A stretch of 64,000 nt of DNA from Sipunculus nudus (taxonomy: Eukaryota > Annelida > Sipuncula > Golfingiida > Sipunculidae), in contig CM049311.1 of the NCBI GenBank assembly GCA_026874595.1, positions 49,417,676-49,481,675 on the forward strand, read 5' to 3'. This document shows, piece after piece, positions 12,412-24,754 of the stretch (positions are counted from its first letter, which is position 1; each line of letters opens with the position of its first letter). The position numbers and the translations under genes are program-made. The notes below the pieces were generated by a model that saw only the letters and a program-made list of their open reading frames with translations, searched no databases and was not told where the DNA came from.

Positions 12412-12652
12412 CTTGTCATGAAGAGACTCTCTGTCATCCGCTTCATTCAATAACTGTTTCCTCCTCAAAAATGAGCATGTCTGACGTGATAGCCATGTTA
12501 TTAAGAAGTCCCACCATCCTTCAGTAGCCCGCCTTGAGTTCTGAACAAATTCCAGCTCGTGTTGGGTTGACCGCACCTTACCACTTCTCACCATCGACTG
12601 TGCTGTGCTTGGCAGAAACTCGTCAAGCAGCATGTATTCAATGAGGTCACAG
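12412..12652 (-). CDS. CARD-like (death-fold) domain exon, candidate
   Basis: On the minus strand an acceptor-like TTTGCTACAG precedes a 241-bp open block, which ends GACAAG at a donor-like GTATAA. The exon would begin in phase 2 and end in phase 0 and encode about 80 residues. The peptide resembles a caspase-recruitment domain. Its early LIEYMLLDEFL resembles helices 1-2. A Gly is followed at the expected distance by a Ser-Arg-Arg. Then GWWDFLITWL and SFLRRKQLL fill the place of the usual LLDLL and AF..F helices of CARDs. Such domains act in innate-immune and cell-death adaptors (RIG-I-like, NOD-like, IAP and caspase proteins), where they bind other CARDs. I found no neighbouring domain, start or terminal exon, so the parent gene is unknown. 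It could be an orphan exon or a pseudogene. The fold is inferred by eye. Confidence 0.38.
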
Positions 12653-12781
12653 CTGTAGCAAAGTTTCACTTAACTTATGAGATACAGGAACGTACATATT
12701 CTTGTGCTGATATTGAATTTCATGCCGGGTCGTCTGCCAACTGCTAAAAGTGTGAGAGCTCTCTGTTTAGTCTTATAACTC

Positions 12782-12784
<3 letters not shown>

Positions 12785-12830
<46 letters not shown>
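12785..12830. repeat. (GA)n microsatellite
   Basis: Nearly pure alternating purine tract. The minus-strand Ser/Leu frames over it are artefacts. Confidence 0.95.
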
Positions 12831-12832
<2 letters not shown>

Positions 12833-12936
12833 CTTACAGACAAAGACAGAGAGATGAACAGACTAGAAAAGAAACGGACACAATCGTTTAACACATGAGT
12901 GTAAAATCTCTTTCCGCAGGACAACAGTTTTGATAC

Positions 12937-12940
<4 letters not shown>

Positions 12941-12990
<50 letters not shown>
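12941..12990. repeat. (GA)n microsatellite, second tract
   Basis: A second pure GA tract about 110 bp after the first. The pair may favour slippage or triplex formation. Confidence 0.95.
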
Positions 12991-12992
<2 letters not shown>

Positions 12993-14272
12993 CTGGCAAG
13001 ATGTAAACCAGAGGTGTCAAAAACAATATTATCCTTTCGGGCTTCATCGTTAATTATTCGGAAAATAAAATACGTTTCTATAATAAGTGTCCGATTTCGT
13101 AATTGAAATGTCGTCATACAAGTAAGAACATAAATCATGTAAAAGTTAAAGTGCAACGCAGACACAGAAAATCGTTTTCAATATATAATGATATAAGGAA
13201 CATATGTTTAAACTTTATACAACGATAAGTATCGAAAACACCAGGAAAACAACAGCATGTCGATGGGTTTCATGGAAATGATTTAAAATAAATGAACATA
13301 CATTTACCACCCCTCCGCTACATTCACAAAGAGAACACCTCAGGAACTTTAAGAGCGGTCGGTGAACCCTTCTTATAGGTCCCCCGGGTGCAAAACCATC
13401 GATATGAATTTTTTGGTGTTTTTTTTACCTCCGACATTTCCTGTTTGCGCAAGATCCCCAATAAGGCCAATTTTCAAAAGACTGAACTTTAAGGAAAATA
13501 TGAGTCCTAGGTCACATATTTGCACCTGATATTTATTTTAGATTTTGACCTTATTCCCAATACCGGATCATCGCTCACTTGCCTGACCCCCCTCCCCCAT
13601 GGTGACTATGGCATTTGGGCATTGCATACGTCTGGTTAAAGGTTACAGTTGATATAATTATATCCAGTGCCAGTTACCACAATCCAGTTACTACTGCGGT
13701 TACCCTGACGTATAATTCGTAGGAGTCCTATCAGATTATATATGACATCAAATAACTATGACAGCTAGTGATATAAATATTCTCAGGACTCTTATGTACC
13801 GTTAATGAGGAAATGCCGCTGTTCACATCATCGATAGAGCCACTGAATAGCTGCAGATATTATTTTTGGCACAATTTAGTGTAGAATTATCGCTGATATT
13901 AGTACTGGTACAGTTTATGTACCGAATAGAGAACGCCGTAATTATGTTGTCTGTATCAAGAATCTTTTGGTTTCCGTCAAGCCCGCGGCATATAATCGGA
14001 ATGACACTTCACCTGCCAAGGCTGTTAAGTCCAACAAATTATGAAAGATAAGCTTATCCCGGTCTTTGAAGCTCTACTTTATTAAATCTCCGCTCTATAG
14101 CAGCTGCTTTTGAAGATATCCCTAACGGCAGAGGAAGTAAAGACAAATAATTCTCCAGCTGCAACATCTCTGAGGTCAGCGAGCTTAATTGTTGGAGGAA
14201 TATAGCAGCGAACATATGCTATCGGAGAGGCCATCGGGTATGCCCTTTAAATCCTGCTTTGTTTTTGTTTAG
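12991..14272. other. Unassigned DNA
   Basis: I recognise no gene. The frames at 12938-13165 (minus) and 13866-14051 (plus) have no known motif. Confidence 0.5.
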
Positions 14273-14329
14273 GTCTAGTGGTGAATATACGGATGATCCC
14301 CAATGTCTGGAAGGGAAATGATCAATGAG
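14273..14329 (+). other. Exon-like 57-bp block, probably non-coding
   Basis: A pyrimidine-rich acceptor (GCTTTGTTTTTGTTTAG) ends at 14272, and a strong donor (ATGAG/GTAAGC) follows at 14330. Every plus-strand frame between them meets a stop: in one at once, in the others near the 3' end. If it is spliced, it is better explained as an untranslated or lncRNA exon than as a coding exon. The support is purely from splice consensus. Confidence 0.25.
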
Positions 14330-14335
14330 GTAAGC

Positions 14336-16050
14336 GGCCGGTAGTAGAACGTTATCTTTATGCTTGAGGTATTCGCACTAGATATGCCGCTGCCATCAAT
14401 TCATCTCTCAGCCAAATCCCTTTATACCTCACAAAGGAGAGAAACATGTCCACAATTCTTAGGTCTCTGTCCCGCTGCTGTGCACTTAAAACCCAGAATT
14501 ATATCGTCTTTGAGCATTTTCAGAATCTATGATTGATGATTTGGTGGGTGTGTAAGAACGAAAGTACCGTTTTACAGAGGTTTAACCTATTTACAACTAT
14601 TTGAAAATACCTTGAAACATGAAATACCAATTGATAAAGTCACTCTATTCAACACACAAATGTGAGAACATAGTTTAGCGATTTGGGTATTCATTTATTT
14701 TCAATAAGTTTGTAACTATTCGAAAGGTTTAGCTTGCAGGTTTTTTCTCTGAAAAAAGCGTGTCAACGGAACATATTTAAAGGGAAAAAAACATTAGCGG
14801 GAACACAGTAATGGAATCTGAAGAAAAATTAATTGTTAAAACTATGTTACAGATGAAACTTTGGTTTTATACGTTTATCTTGGAGCATGGGTAAAAGCCA
14901 AATAATGAGATAGCGAGAATAAATTATCTCCGCCACGTGTGTACCATACGAATGCAATGCATATACTTATGCAGATAAGAGGAATTTATGTCACTCCATC
15001 AATAGTTCTGTAGGCTAGAACAAAAAAATATATTAAAGACTATTGTATTTTGCATGTATTGAACAAATAGTTATAATAACTTATTCTAGTTACTTCGAAT
15101 GGAGTTAATTGAACACAAAATATTCTGTGATCAAGATTACATAAATAATTCAACGGACGTTTTCTTTGGTGTTATCCTGGCCGTCTACAAAATGTCTTCA
15201 TAATCCGTTTATAATTTCCTAGGTAAAGTTAATAACAGTCAACCAATTAACAAAAAAAAAAAAGCTTGCAGAGGTTAGTGTGTATAAACAGAAATTTTCG
15301 CTATTGTTGGTGACACACTATCAACAGAACTCGACAATAATTCCCTTTAGGCAGGCTCCCCCTTTTTGCTTAGTGGTACCACAAAGATTGTACAGAGAAT
15401 GAAGTAACCTAGCCAAAAGTAAAGTACAGAATGATGGATGAATTTAGTCTTATGAAATATGAGTAATCAGAATTCAATTTATTTCATTCTCATCTAATTC
15501 CCCTTTCTCTTACATATAATCCGAAAGCGAAGGAGTAGAAGAAAAAGTGGAATTTCCTTTCACCGAAAGCTGCAGGTGATAAGCACATGCCAGTCATACG
15601 GTTAATATATTATATATATATTTGATTATAATGGCTGCATGGGTAAGAAATATTTGATAACAGCATTTGCACGATGAACACAAACATGAATACACAAATT
15701 GAAAACTGCAACCATCAAAAGTGTAGTTCTTTGAAAATACCGATTTGAAAATAATACAATATAATTCAAACTTATTTACATACCTTTGTTCTTAGGAATT
15801 TTCGAATATAATATGATGACTTACATGATCATGTGTATTCACTTACCCAGACTTAGGTTCTAAAGACCATTTTGGATCGCGGAAGGTAGGTCAACACTGG
15901 TGGCGTCACCTGCAGGTTACAACCTCATCTGAGTCATATTGTCAATATGAATGAAAAATTGTAATGATTGGTGCATATTTTAGATATATGATGATATACC
16001 ATAGGATCCGTTTTTGTAGTCCTAGCGCCTACGGCGGGGACAAAAATAAC
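14336..16050. other. Unassigned AT-rich DNA
   Basis: I see no gene or recognised repeat. There is a short A-run near 15255 and a TA-rich stretch near 15610. Confidence 0.5.
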
Positions 16051-16054
16051 CAAT

Positions 16055-16932
16055 TGTTACGGAACCTAACATCAACAGATCACGTAGTCGTGACGAGACT
16101 AAATGTTGTTATGGAGATAAAAAAAACAGATTCGGTAACACTAGGCATGGTGAAATGTCTAGGGGAATGAATACAGAAGTCAGTTTTTTTTTGTTAACAA
16201 ATAACTATAATTTATTCTTAAAACAATCCTAACGTTACAATACACTAAATCAATAAAATTTCACAGTATAACAACAGTATAACAGCAAATCAATACCATC
16301 ACACAGTAAAATAAACAAAGTGCACAGTACCTGGATACCACCACTGTCACAGCGATAAGTCCTTTAAAATGTATAAGCCGGATGAACAGTTCACACAAAT
16401 CTTCTCAGAGAATAACAGTCCAATGTAATTACAAAATCATCTACTGTAATCCAAAACTGAAATCGTGGCAGTGATCCGAAAGGCAAACTGAAGACTATAT
16501 AAAATACATCATAAATTTGAAGAAAATCTCTAACAGCTGCACGTATCGGAAAAGTTCCCACTCTTCTGTGTCCGCTGGAATATTCTCTCACCTCTCCCTT
16601 TCGGCTTTAGGCACAGCCCCCTATTTATAACTTCTCATCTCAAGTCGAGAACTTTCCATTTCTCGAACATTCAAAGAACCTAACATGATACACAGTACAG
16701 GAAACATATAGAACAAAGAACACCGTGTTTCTACACACCAGGGTTCATACGTGGGCCGACCCGGCTCGGTCAGGCAAGAAAGCCCCAGTCTAGCATGACC
16801 ACTGGTTACACATGAGACCCCACGCGTGGGCCGGGCTATGCCGTCATAGCAACAGACAACGCTAGCTATGCGTGCTACACGAAACAAAGTCAACAACACA
16901 TGGAACATCCCTGCACACAGACATCTGTAACA
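16055..16932 (-). mobile_element. LTR copy 2 (solo), diverged subfamily
   Basis: Homologous to 59360-60168 in reverse: the block around CTAGACATTTCACC, the AATAAA region and a TATA-like TTATAAATAGG all recur. The ends are TGTTAC...GTAACA. Flanks read CCAAT on the left and CCAAG on the right, which is at best a decayed target duplication. The U3-side third is strongly diverged from copy 3. No internal retrotransposon domain of the same orientation adjoins it, so I treat it as a solo LTR. Minus-strand frames inside (16391-16591, 16621-16944) are not genes. Confidence 0.65.
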
Positions 16933-16977
16933 CCAAGTAACCAACCAACGGCGATAAACACATACGATCTCTCAACC

Positions 16978-17286
16978 ATGTATAAAAAGGTTATAACTGT
17001 CAATGTTCAAGGGAAACTTTCACGAACTACAACTCAGTTGCTATTTGATTGTTCCCAAGTTCCACTCATAACTGTCGCAGTAATCACACAACCAGGGATT
17101 CATCATATAAAAAACATGATGAACAGAGAATGGGACTTATTAACGCAACTACGATGCAATATTCTGCAGAACAATGGCCTCACAGGTAATAATGGAACTG
17201 TTCTTTGTCTGCAATCGTATATTTCAAAAAGTGTATTATCGACCTTTAAATCAACAACAGAAGAAGACCTGCTTTGCGGGGTGTAA
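16978..17286 (+). pseudogene. BEL/Pao-like aspartic protease relic
   Basis: The frame contains KKVITVNVQGKLSRTTTQ and then LLFDCSQVPLIT (17038-17073). This parallels the retropepsin-like region of BEL/Pao polyproteins, where a beta-strand is followed by an LFDSGSQxSxIT motif. Here the catalytic Asp-Ser-Gly has become Asp-Cys with one residue lost, so it cannot be active. Downstream residues to the stop at 17286 are not recognisable. Its orientation is opposite to the adjoining LTR, so it does not belong to that element. It could be a fragment of an older retrotransposon or a coincidental match. Confidence 0.3.
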
Positions 17287-17289
17287 CAT

Positions 17290-18000
17290 TTAGAAAAACA
17301 AATGTAATAAACCAGCTATGCTCTGGTCTGAAGAACTAATGTTAAGGTTTCTTTCCTATCTGGCAAAGTGCATTTAAATGGACATTTGTAGCTCATAAGT
17401 CAACGAAGATGGTGATTTTGTATGTTGTGCGTAGGATGACAAGAATAGCGTCTGCAGATAAGAGGGCAACAATTCAGAGGCTGAACGGCATAGGCTGGAC
17501 ATATATAGGCGAAGCGCAAAAATACATATCACTGTTTTTTCACCGATGTCAATATCAGAAAAATTGTATGTTTATTAAATGTTTTATAGAAGAACGGTTA
17601 AGTATAATAATATTTAAAATAAAAATATTTAAAATAAATAATATTTCTAATATTTGGGCATTGTTTTTATTCAAATGTTTCCCAAAAACTGTTTTAATTC
17701 TGCACAGAATTCTACCTCTATGTAGGGAGCGCTAACTTTGCCCCTGTTATAGAAAGCCCATTAGCAGCCGCCGCCGGGTTAACATAAATTTCTTGAGGTG
17801 TGCTTGTATTATGCGATAATTGATTAAAGCTCAGATATCGTCATCAAAGCATATTTCTTCGGGCAGATTAAACAACATCTCTGAAAGGCCGCCGATGGCG
17901 GGATCGAAACACTATTTCGACAGTTTGGCTGTGAAGCGATAACAAGGTTTCAAGAGCCGTAACATCCAAAACAAAATCAAAACATAATTAGTGATGGGCA
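17290..18000. other. Unassigned DNA
   Basis: The 108-codon plus-strand frame at 17409-17735 is Ile/Lys-rich, driven by AT content, with no domain I recognise. Confidence 0.5.
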
Positions 18001-18020
18001 ATAAGACATAGAATTATTTC

Positions 18021-18063
18021 TTAGAAAGAGAGAATGAGAGAAAGAGAGACGTCAGACAAACAA

Positions 18064-18118
<55 letters not shown>

Positions 18119-18150
18119 CAGAAAGAGAGACAGACAGGTAGACTAATAGA
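18021..18150. repeat. (GA)n-rich purine tract
   Basis: Interrupted GAGA and GAAAGAGA runs on the plus strand. Confidence 0.9.
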
Positions 18151-20436
18151 GATTAGAAAAAAGAACAATATAGAAATGAAACGCACACAGTTTCATACAC
18201 ACGAGTTACAACATCTCTTTCTGCAGGATAGCAATTTGAATCATTATGTCACAGACAGAGGTTTAAAAGATACATTGGTGTCACACACGAGTAAAAAAAA
18301 GATTACCTGGCCCTACTTATTTCTCAATGTTTATGTGGGTTTTCTTAATGTGAAACCGAGAGTAGTAATTATACATGAAAAAAAGGGGAAAATGTTCGTC
18401 ACCTCAGTATTACCTCCTTGAAACTCTCATTGTAAAGTTAAACGGACAAACTAATGAATATCGGTAATGTATAATTCATCCAATATCACTGAATAATGTC
18501 ATTTACTTCAAATTAACGTTAATTCGTGTAATTTTCTAAAATACTCGTGGGCGATTTATCTTCATCCTTAACTTTCTTTTTATCTAGAGTCATATTTGTA
18601 TTTCTTAAGTAAAGATAGAACGATGGCATTTAAAAGGTCTATGATCTTTCCAAAACCCCTTTTGATGTACCGTCTTAAGTGTGAAACATCTCTCGACAGT
18701 GAGGAATGATTGATAAATTAATAATTTGGTGTTACTTCAGACATTTGATAATGTGATGACAGCCCTCTTCAAACCAATGTTATATGAAATGAATAAATAA
18801 AACATGTCAAGGATCAAAGATAGTTTAGTCAACACTGTCTTCTTAAAACAGCCGGGCTGAGCGATTTTTGAGGTAGATCGAATTAATATAGCTGTAAACT
18901 ATTACTGTTTTTAGCCGAAGTCATGAAACTTGCAGCAGGTAATGCTTTCAGTCCCAGATATCAAAGGGGGTCAATTATGTTTTATGACGCGATTTTCTAA
19001 CAGCCGTGAATTTAAGAAAGAAAGTGGAAAGTAATGCAATCGCAGACAAAACTGCAGCAAGCTGTTTAATCGGAGCCCCCGATTTCTAGGAAGTGCTCTT
19101 TTTTCTCTGTGTAATAAACATTACTAAGATATTTATATTCACGATAAACAAATTTGTTCTTGTTTGTTCTTGTACAAAAAGACACTACGAGAGGAAAAGA
19201 AATTTTCAAAAGGACATTAATGTAAATCGCACAGACTTTATAAATCCTGACTGAATTAAGTACAGACTAAGAGCCAGTTTCGCCATTTATTTTGAGAGAT
19301 GTACTATAGACCACATTGAAACTCAGTCAAAAATATTTTTTTAAATGGTTGAGTATCGATTTACAGATTTGATGTTACTGTTCTGTATGTATTAATTGTA
19401 TTGCTTAGTTGAGGTCTAAGGTACATGACGATTGCTGTGACATTAGCCGGCACACTGCGCAATCTGTGTCGTAACCGCTGCCAATTCCTGCCGTAACCGC
19501 TGCCATTTCCTGCGTCTCGTGTGGGCAATCCACAAAAGTACAAAGTGAGTCCCCCTTCTCTGAAAGGACCCCTGCTAAACAAGAGGACATAAATCATCCT
19601 CTCAACATTTTGTTATTTTCTTCAATACAGCCATTTTTAAAGAGTATATATTTCGGTCAAATAATCATTTTTGTTCAATAATTAATATTGTTTCTTCTAT
19701 TAAACATTTGATTTAAATCGGCAAAATTTGTACAAACATTGTAACATTACATACCATATTTTAATCTAATGTCTATGATGATTGAAACATTTATGATGAC
19801 TGAAAACGTTTCAATATAAAATAAATAATATAAAGACAAATGGGAAAAAATGAAACAAAATTGACTATCTGGCTGCAGAATCTTTTATCAAATAGTGTTT
19901 TATTCCCCTGAAATGTGAGAGGGACAAACGGCCCCAATGTCCTCGGGTACATTGAATGATATTTCTTGTTGCTATTTTTGTGTGTCCGGATGAGAAAGTA
20001 GAGACAACGAAGTATGCAATTTCATTGTTAGTATAACAAGCAAAATGAAATTGTTGCAGGCAAAACGTAAATTTTCCTGAAATATCAAAGACTTGATCTG
20101 TGAGATGTTCACGAATTCTGCATTGAAAATGTCAAATTTCATTATTAAGGTGCATTAGTATGCAATTCCTTTTTGGCGGTTGCACATTTTTTCACATGTC
20201 GATCTTTACAACAAAATTTAAAAAAATGTGTTCCCTTAAAAGAAGTGTTTTATTTCAAGTGGAATGATTTATCATACTTACAGCATACAAGATTAAATAT
20301 GATTTTTTTTTCAGTTACCCACTTTCTATGAGAAATGCTTTAATAATTTTTCATATTATTTATTAAAACTGTTTCCCTTAAATATGGACATATGACTGGT
20401 GATTAATTTATCCTAAGCGTATGATATGACATCCCA
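18151..20436. other. Unassigned AT-rich DNA
   Basis: I recognise no gene or repeat family. A duplicated phrase (CCGTAACCGCTGCCA-like, 19470-19505) is a short local repeat. An acceptor-like pyrimidine tract ending TTTTTTTTCAG lies near 20313 without a donor. Confidence 0.5.
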
Positions 20437-20717
20437 GACTGCATTTAAGGTTCTATAAAGAACCGTACTCATAGGGTTCCACCAAGAACCTTTCATGGTT
20501 CCCCACTCAGTCCATCGTGAAGAACCTTGGAGGTTCCCCTCTGAACCTCCGAAGAGGTTCTAGTTGGAACCCTACAGGTTCAATCAAAATCCCTATAGGG
20601 AGGTTCCAGAAAGAACCCTGTCTTTTAGGTTCCAGGTGGAACCTTAAAAGGTTCCCAACTCAGTCCAGTCCGAAGAACCCTTTTGGGTTTTATCTGGAAC
20701 CCTCTTTTCTTAGAGTG
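20437..20717. mobile_element. GGTTCC/GGAACC-rich MITE
   Basis: About 280 bp built from repeated GGTTC and GAACC words facing each other (for example AAGGTTCTATAAAGAACC), so the whole block can fold on itself. It ends CCTCTTTTCTTAGAGTG, the inverse of a CACTCTAAGAAAAGAGG terminus. The left end (GACTGCATTTAAGGTTC) looks like a decayed partner of that terminus. I know similar AAGAACC/GGTTCC elements from fish and marine invertebrate genomes. The 70-codon frame inside it (20517-20729) is an artefact of the repeat. Confidence 0.65.
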
Positions 20718-21579
20718 CCTAAACAATGACACGACCAAAATGCTTAATTTTACACAAACACTTTTAATTGTTGAACAGGTTTATTTTAAGTGTGGGTTGT
20801 AAAAATGACGACAATTTTTTTTCACATCGGGAATATTTAGTACGATTTTCGATATAACAAGTATATCCACTCTTACATGTCACCAGACAGCAGGAGCAAC
20901 TTGTCGCAGAACTTATTACTTTCGTGTGGTTATTTAATTATCATTTTTCAATCTTTATATTTTCAGGCAGAAACGTTATAAAAGGGTCAAGTTTAATCTA
21001 ACAGTTCATTGATTCAATCATCTGGTGCCCCGACTCTCTGTTGAAATCATTTTATACCAAGAGGAGAATATTTGATGCGTCTACTTCATATTGAAAAATT
21101 ACAATGTGACACTTAGAGTGAAATCATTATCCTTAACGTTATCATAAGAAGGGGAAACAATCACATTCGAAGGATTTGGAGAATTTTTTACATTGTGGTT
21201 CAACGATAACGACCTTTTTATAAGATATATTGAAGAGTAAAGATGAATGAAAACTCCTACAATTTCTTTTCATTTTTCAAATTTAATTATCGAATGGAGA
21301 TTTCTCATCCTTTTATCCATTGTGCCTGCGATGGTTTTGTTGTAACGGTATAGATAATGTAATAATTACCATTTTGATCTGACAATTCTTGTATTTTCAA
21401 TTTGTTGTTTATTACACAGTAACGGAATAACTCTTTATCAGAGGGTTAGCAAATTTGTTTTGCTATAATATTTTCAAGACGATATTCATGATGGACCCGT
21501 AGTGTTCAAGATCATAAGCTAGTAATAAACTAATTGATTAACCCTACATGAAGCCATAAATAAGACACGGAATATTATT
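20718..21579. other. Unassigned AT-rich DNA
   Basis: No gene recognised. A clear acceptor-like tract (CTTTATATTTTCAG) ends near 20966, but I found no coding exon after it. Confidence 0.5.
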
Positions 21580-21856
21580 TCCTGGAGCGTATGCGTTCAC
21601 CCCTGTACTTGTGTATATTCGTGCATGTTATCACACGCAATAATAAACAGAATCACATGAAATTTTCAGGGCATTACAGGGATTGGCTAACAAAAAGTAT
21701 TTTAAATTTTTGTGTTGCTCCGGCACAAGATTCGAATGTACAGTGACTAACACAACTGTACAGCCACAGATTCCCCTGGGAATATGAACCCGAAAAAGGG
21801 GAATGCACACGGGTTGGAGAGCATCCTACATGAGGGAACCCTATACATGGCGGAGG
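21580..21856 (-). mobile_element. M1 element, copy 2 (reverse)
   Basis: It ends ATGGCGGAGG and carries the shared phrases TGTACAG, GGGAATATG and AGCATCCTACA in the order seen at 28728-29026. The left border is uncertain by some tens of bases because the CCTCC terminus has decayed. Confidence 0.5.
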
Positions 21857-22947
21857 CTTGCATTTATTAGAATGCAGGTGTCTAATTTATCATGTTATGA
21901 ATATTCTGGATATTAATTAAAAGCTTGAATTTCCAGAATATGTCCAACATATCAGAAGATGGAAATAGTTCGTAAGATATTTTGGCAGATATTTGTCTGC
22001 TGATCTTTGCAAGCGAATAACTCACAACCAATGGCATTCAAATGCAATTATGGTATGAACTTATGATTCCCAGACCTTGGTTTATTCATCTTTTTCGAAT
22101 ATCACACCGATCCGCGTGATTCACACCCGAATATTTATCTGGGTTTTTTTTGATAATTGTATACTATAATGATTTTCAGAAATCGATTATTTCCACTTTG
22201 TATATGATCCCTGGTATTATATCATACCTGCCATAATAACAACACGTACACGGATATAAAAGACATGGTTCGAATGCACTATGCTGCTTTGATCTGTGTA
22301 CATGATCTCTGCTGTTAAATTACTATCCTTCTATTCTTAGACGTTGGCCTTCACATTATAGTTTTTTCATTTCAATATAGCAAGCACCAAGAAAGATCAA
22401 ACCCACTTGCTTTGCGCTATAACCGTATGTCAAAGGGGCGGCCTAATGATACACGACGGGCCATTTCTTCAAGCCCACCATTTAGTCTCGACACCGGAAA
22501 TGCTTGCAGATCACAAGCTTAGAACAGAAACCTTGATATCCAGTTGGATGTACAGCAGAAAGTTTGTTTAACTTTTCCATGAAGACACCATGAATGTTGT
22601 GCTGTAACTATCTGTTAGTTTCAGAGGATCATATGAATATTCATGAGAAAGGCCAGGAAGCCTTTGAGACATATGTAGGCCTGTCATTCGCTTTGCTAGC
22701 TAGCTCTTGTTGACTGAGAGCTATGTATTCATTTGGTATGAAAAAATCGCTCGTTTTGTTTTTGTATACATAAGACATACTCTCAAAGAAAATTGACAGT
22801 GCTGTTATTTTATAACATATGCCTTATGTCATGCCTTAAGACAGGGTTATTAGTAAAAGGGAACACACAAACGCTGTTTTCATGCTCTTATTTACATATG
22901 GTAAAAAATATCTGAAAAAGGTTTATATTCATTCTCAGGAATGCTGT
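21857..22947. other. Unassigned DNA
   Basis: No gene or clear repeat recognised. Confidence 0.5.
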
Positions 22948-23314
22948 CCTCCGCCATGATTGCGGTCCTTAATGTGGGGTACACCGCATCCCTGTTTTTA
23001 TTGACTTATTGGACAATATTCCCAGGTTCATTGGTGCATAAGTTCCCTTATAATTGTTTGCATTCACTTATTCGGGATAATATTTCAACGTTCAACATTT
23101 CTTGCATATGTGACTGTACATTGTGAAAATGTGATTTCTTGATCCGGATCATTAACCGGACCCACACAAAAAATCTAATCTATACTTCATTGGCTTATTC
23201 TCAAAGTGATCTCAACATTCCAGGGGATTCTGTTCATGAAATGTGTTGCGAGCAAACACACACAAACAAACACACACACATGAAAGAGAAGGAGCAAATG
23301 CCTCTTAGCGAAGG
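22948..23314 (+). mobile_element. M1 element, copy 3 (forward)
   Basis: Starts CCTCCGCCATG. It continues with GCATATGTGACTGTACA, then CTTGATCCGGATCA and a run of ACACAAACAAACACACAC, and closes with a decayed AGCGAAGG terminus. The arrangement matches copy 1. Short frames across it (22941-23126, 23139-23360) are not genes. Confidence 0.6.
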
Positions 23315-23426
23315 GAATAAACACCGGAATCATGTTTTGCATTGTGCTATTAATGTATGACCTGTGTTATAATATGAATGTGTCAAATTTTTGTTTTCGG
23401 GGGTGAGAGAGATATGATTTTACATT

Positions 23427-23714
23427 TTGTATTTAAACCTTTCCCTGTTTTACATTAAATTTCTCTCGACCCATGAAATATTTAAGATTTTAATTGTCAT
23501 CCATTGTGTTTGCTCCCAAGTCCTGGTAAACGCACTTTATTATGTAACAGCTTGCTGGGTTACTGAGGGGTGTTACAAAAAGAAATATGTAATTAAAAGT
23601 AGTCAAGGCATCTGCGTTACCCTCAAAGAAACAGTAAAAGTCGATACAGCCACCTGCCGTCATTGTTACTTATCTATGATCAGCCTACTGGGAATTAATA
23701 TACTTGTTTGTTAA
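23427..23714 (+). other. 95-codon open frame, unknown
   Basis: A frame with a hydrophobic first half and a Cys-richer second half (ACWVTEGCYKKK, then a TATCRHCYL stretch). I recognise no family. There is no convincing start context or donor site, and the AT-rich hydrophobic part is typical of chance frames in this DNA. I list it so that it can be checked, not as a gene. Confidence 0.1.
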
Positions 23715-24750
23715 ATTTTAGATATGTTTTAATTTCCCCTTATTCCCCAGGCACCTCCTTGTGACCCATTTGAATTTCTTTCCAAATTTTATGTAATGTG
23801 TGGTGTGGGAAGTATATTCATAACCACACCCCGACGGTCATTTCCAAATTCTGCAGTTAAGATTATGTACAAATTCCGATACCAGACAAAACGTCAATCA
23901 CGATCTGCAGAAGAAACTAAAGAGAGGAACGCTTTGCGAATTTTGTCGGGGGATTAACATTGAGTGTGGAGTAGTAAAGGTAAATGGACACAATGGAGAG
24001 AAAGGTTAAGATCATTTACAAAAACCTGGGAATAAGAAATACGACTGAAACAGAGTAAGTTTACCAGGAAAAGGGTACATGCTTTCAAAGAGCTGCAACA
24101 AAAGTAATACCAGTCACTGTGACAACTCTGAGTTAATATTGATATAGCTAACTTTGATGACAGAGTGAAGAAAGCTGTTAACATATTAATAGAAATATGC
24201 TTAGTTAACATGCCTCTATATGAAGATAAGGTCATTTTTAGCAAACCTCGGAGCTGCAATAGTCTTCTTTTGCAAAACTATGTTTCAACATCTGTAACAT
24301 TGCACAAATGATTCTTAGGTGGCCTTTGTTCAATTTATTTCAATGGTTTTGGCTGAATTACTTTACCAACAACCGACTGACCTCTCACGGTAAATAAGCA
24401 GAGTTGTAAATAAACAAAAATATTTAGTGTCCATATCAAACTTAATTGTAAGATAAATCTATAAAAAATATATCTGTTTATATCTGTATTCTGATTTTGC
24501 TGCCATTAAGCATTTGTTATTATTCTAACTATTATTGATAAAAAAACTAAAAAAGCTTGTAGCCAAAGTCTTTCAGTAGGTGTAAACATTTAACAAAGGT
24601 CCAAGCTTTTGTCTGTATTTATAAATAGCTTGACTGGCAGTCAACTGTATCAGCTAAGGCCACAGGTCAAGAGTTCAGTCAGTACAGCCAAATGCAGGTC
24701 TAGAGTTCAGTCAGTACAGTAGCCTCAGTTGACATAGGGGCAACTGTCTT
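23715..24750. other. Unassigned DNA with a short duplicated phrase
   Basis: A phrase with AGAGTTCAGTCAGTACAG occurs twice at about 24668-24720, a small tandem duplication. The minus-strand frame at 23954-24259 has no recognisable content. Confidence 0.5.
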
Positions 24751-24754
24751 CCTT

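Noticed and set aside
12670-13165. Minus-strand frames rich in Ser-Leu repeats
   Set aside because: Direct translations of the GA microsatellites.
3763-16932. LTR copies 1 and 2 as the paired LTRs of a single 13-kb retrotransposon
   Set aside because: Copy 1 has its own 4-bp duplication, copy 2 is strongly diverged, and no gag-pol in the matching orientation lies between them.
23427-23714. Cys-containing 95-codon frame as a secreted peptide gene
   Set aside because: No credible signal peptide, start context or splice donor. Listed only as an unknown frame.
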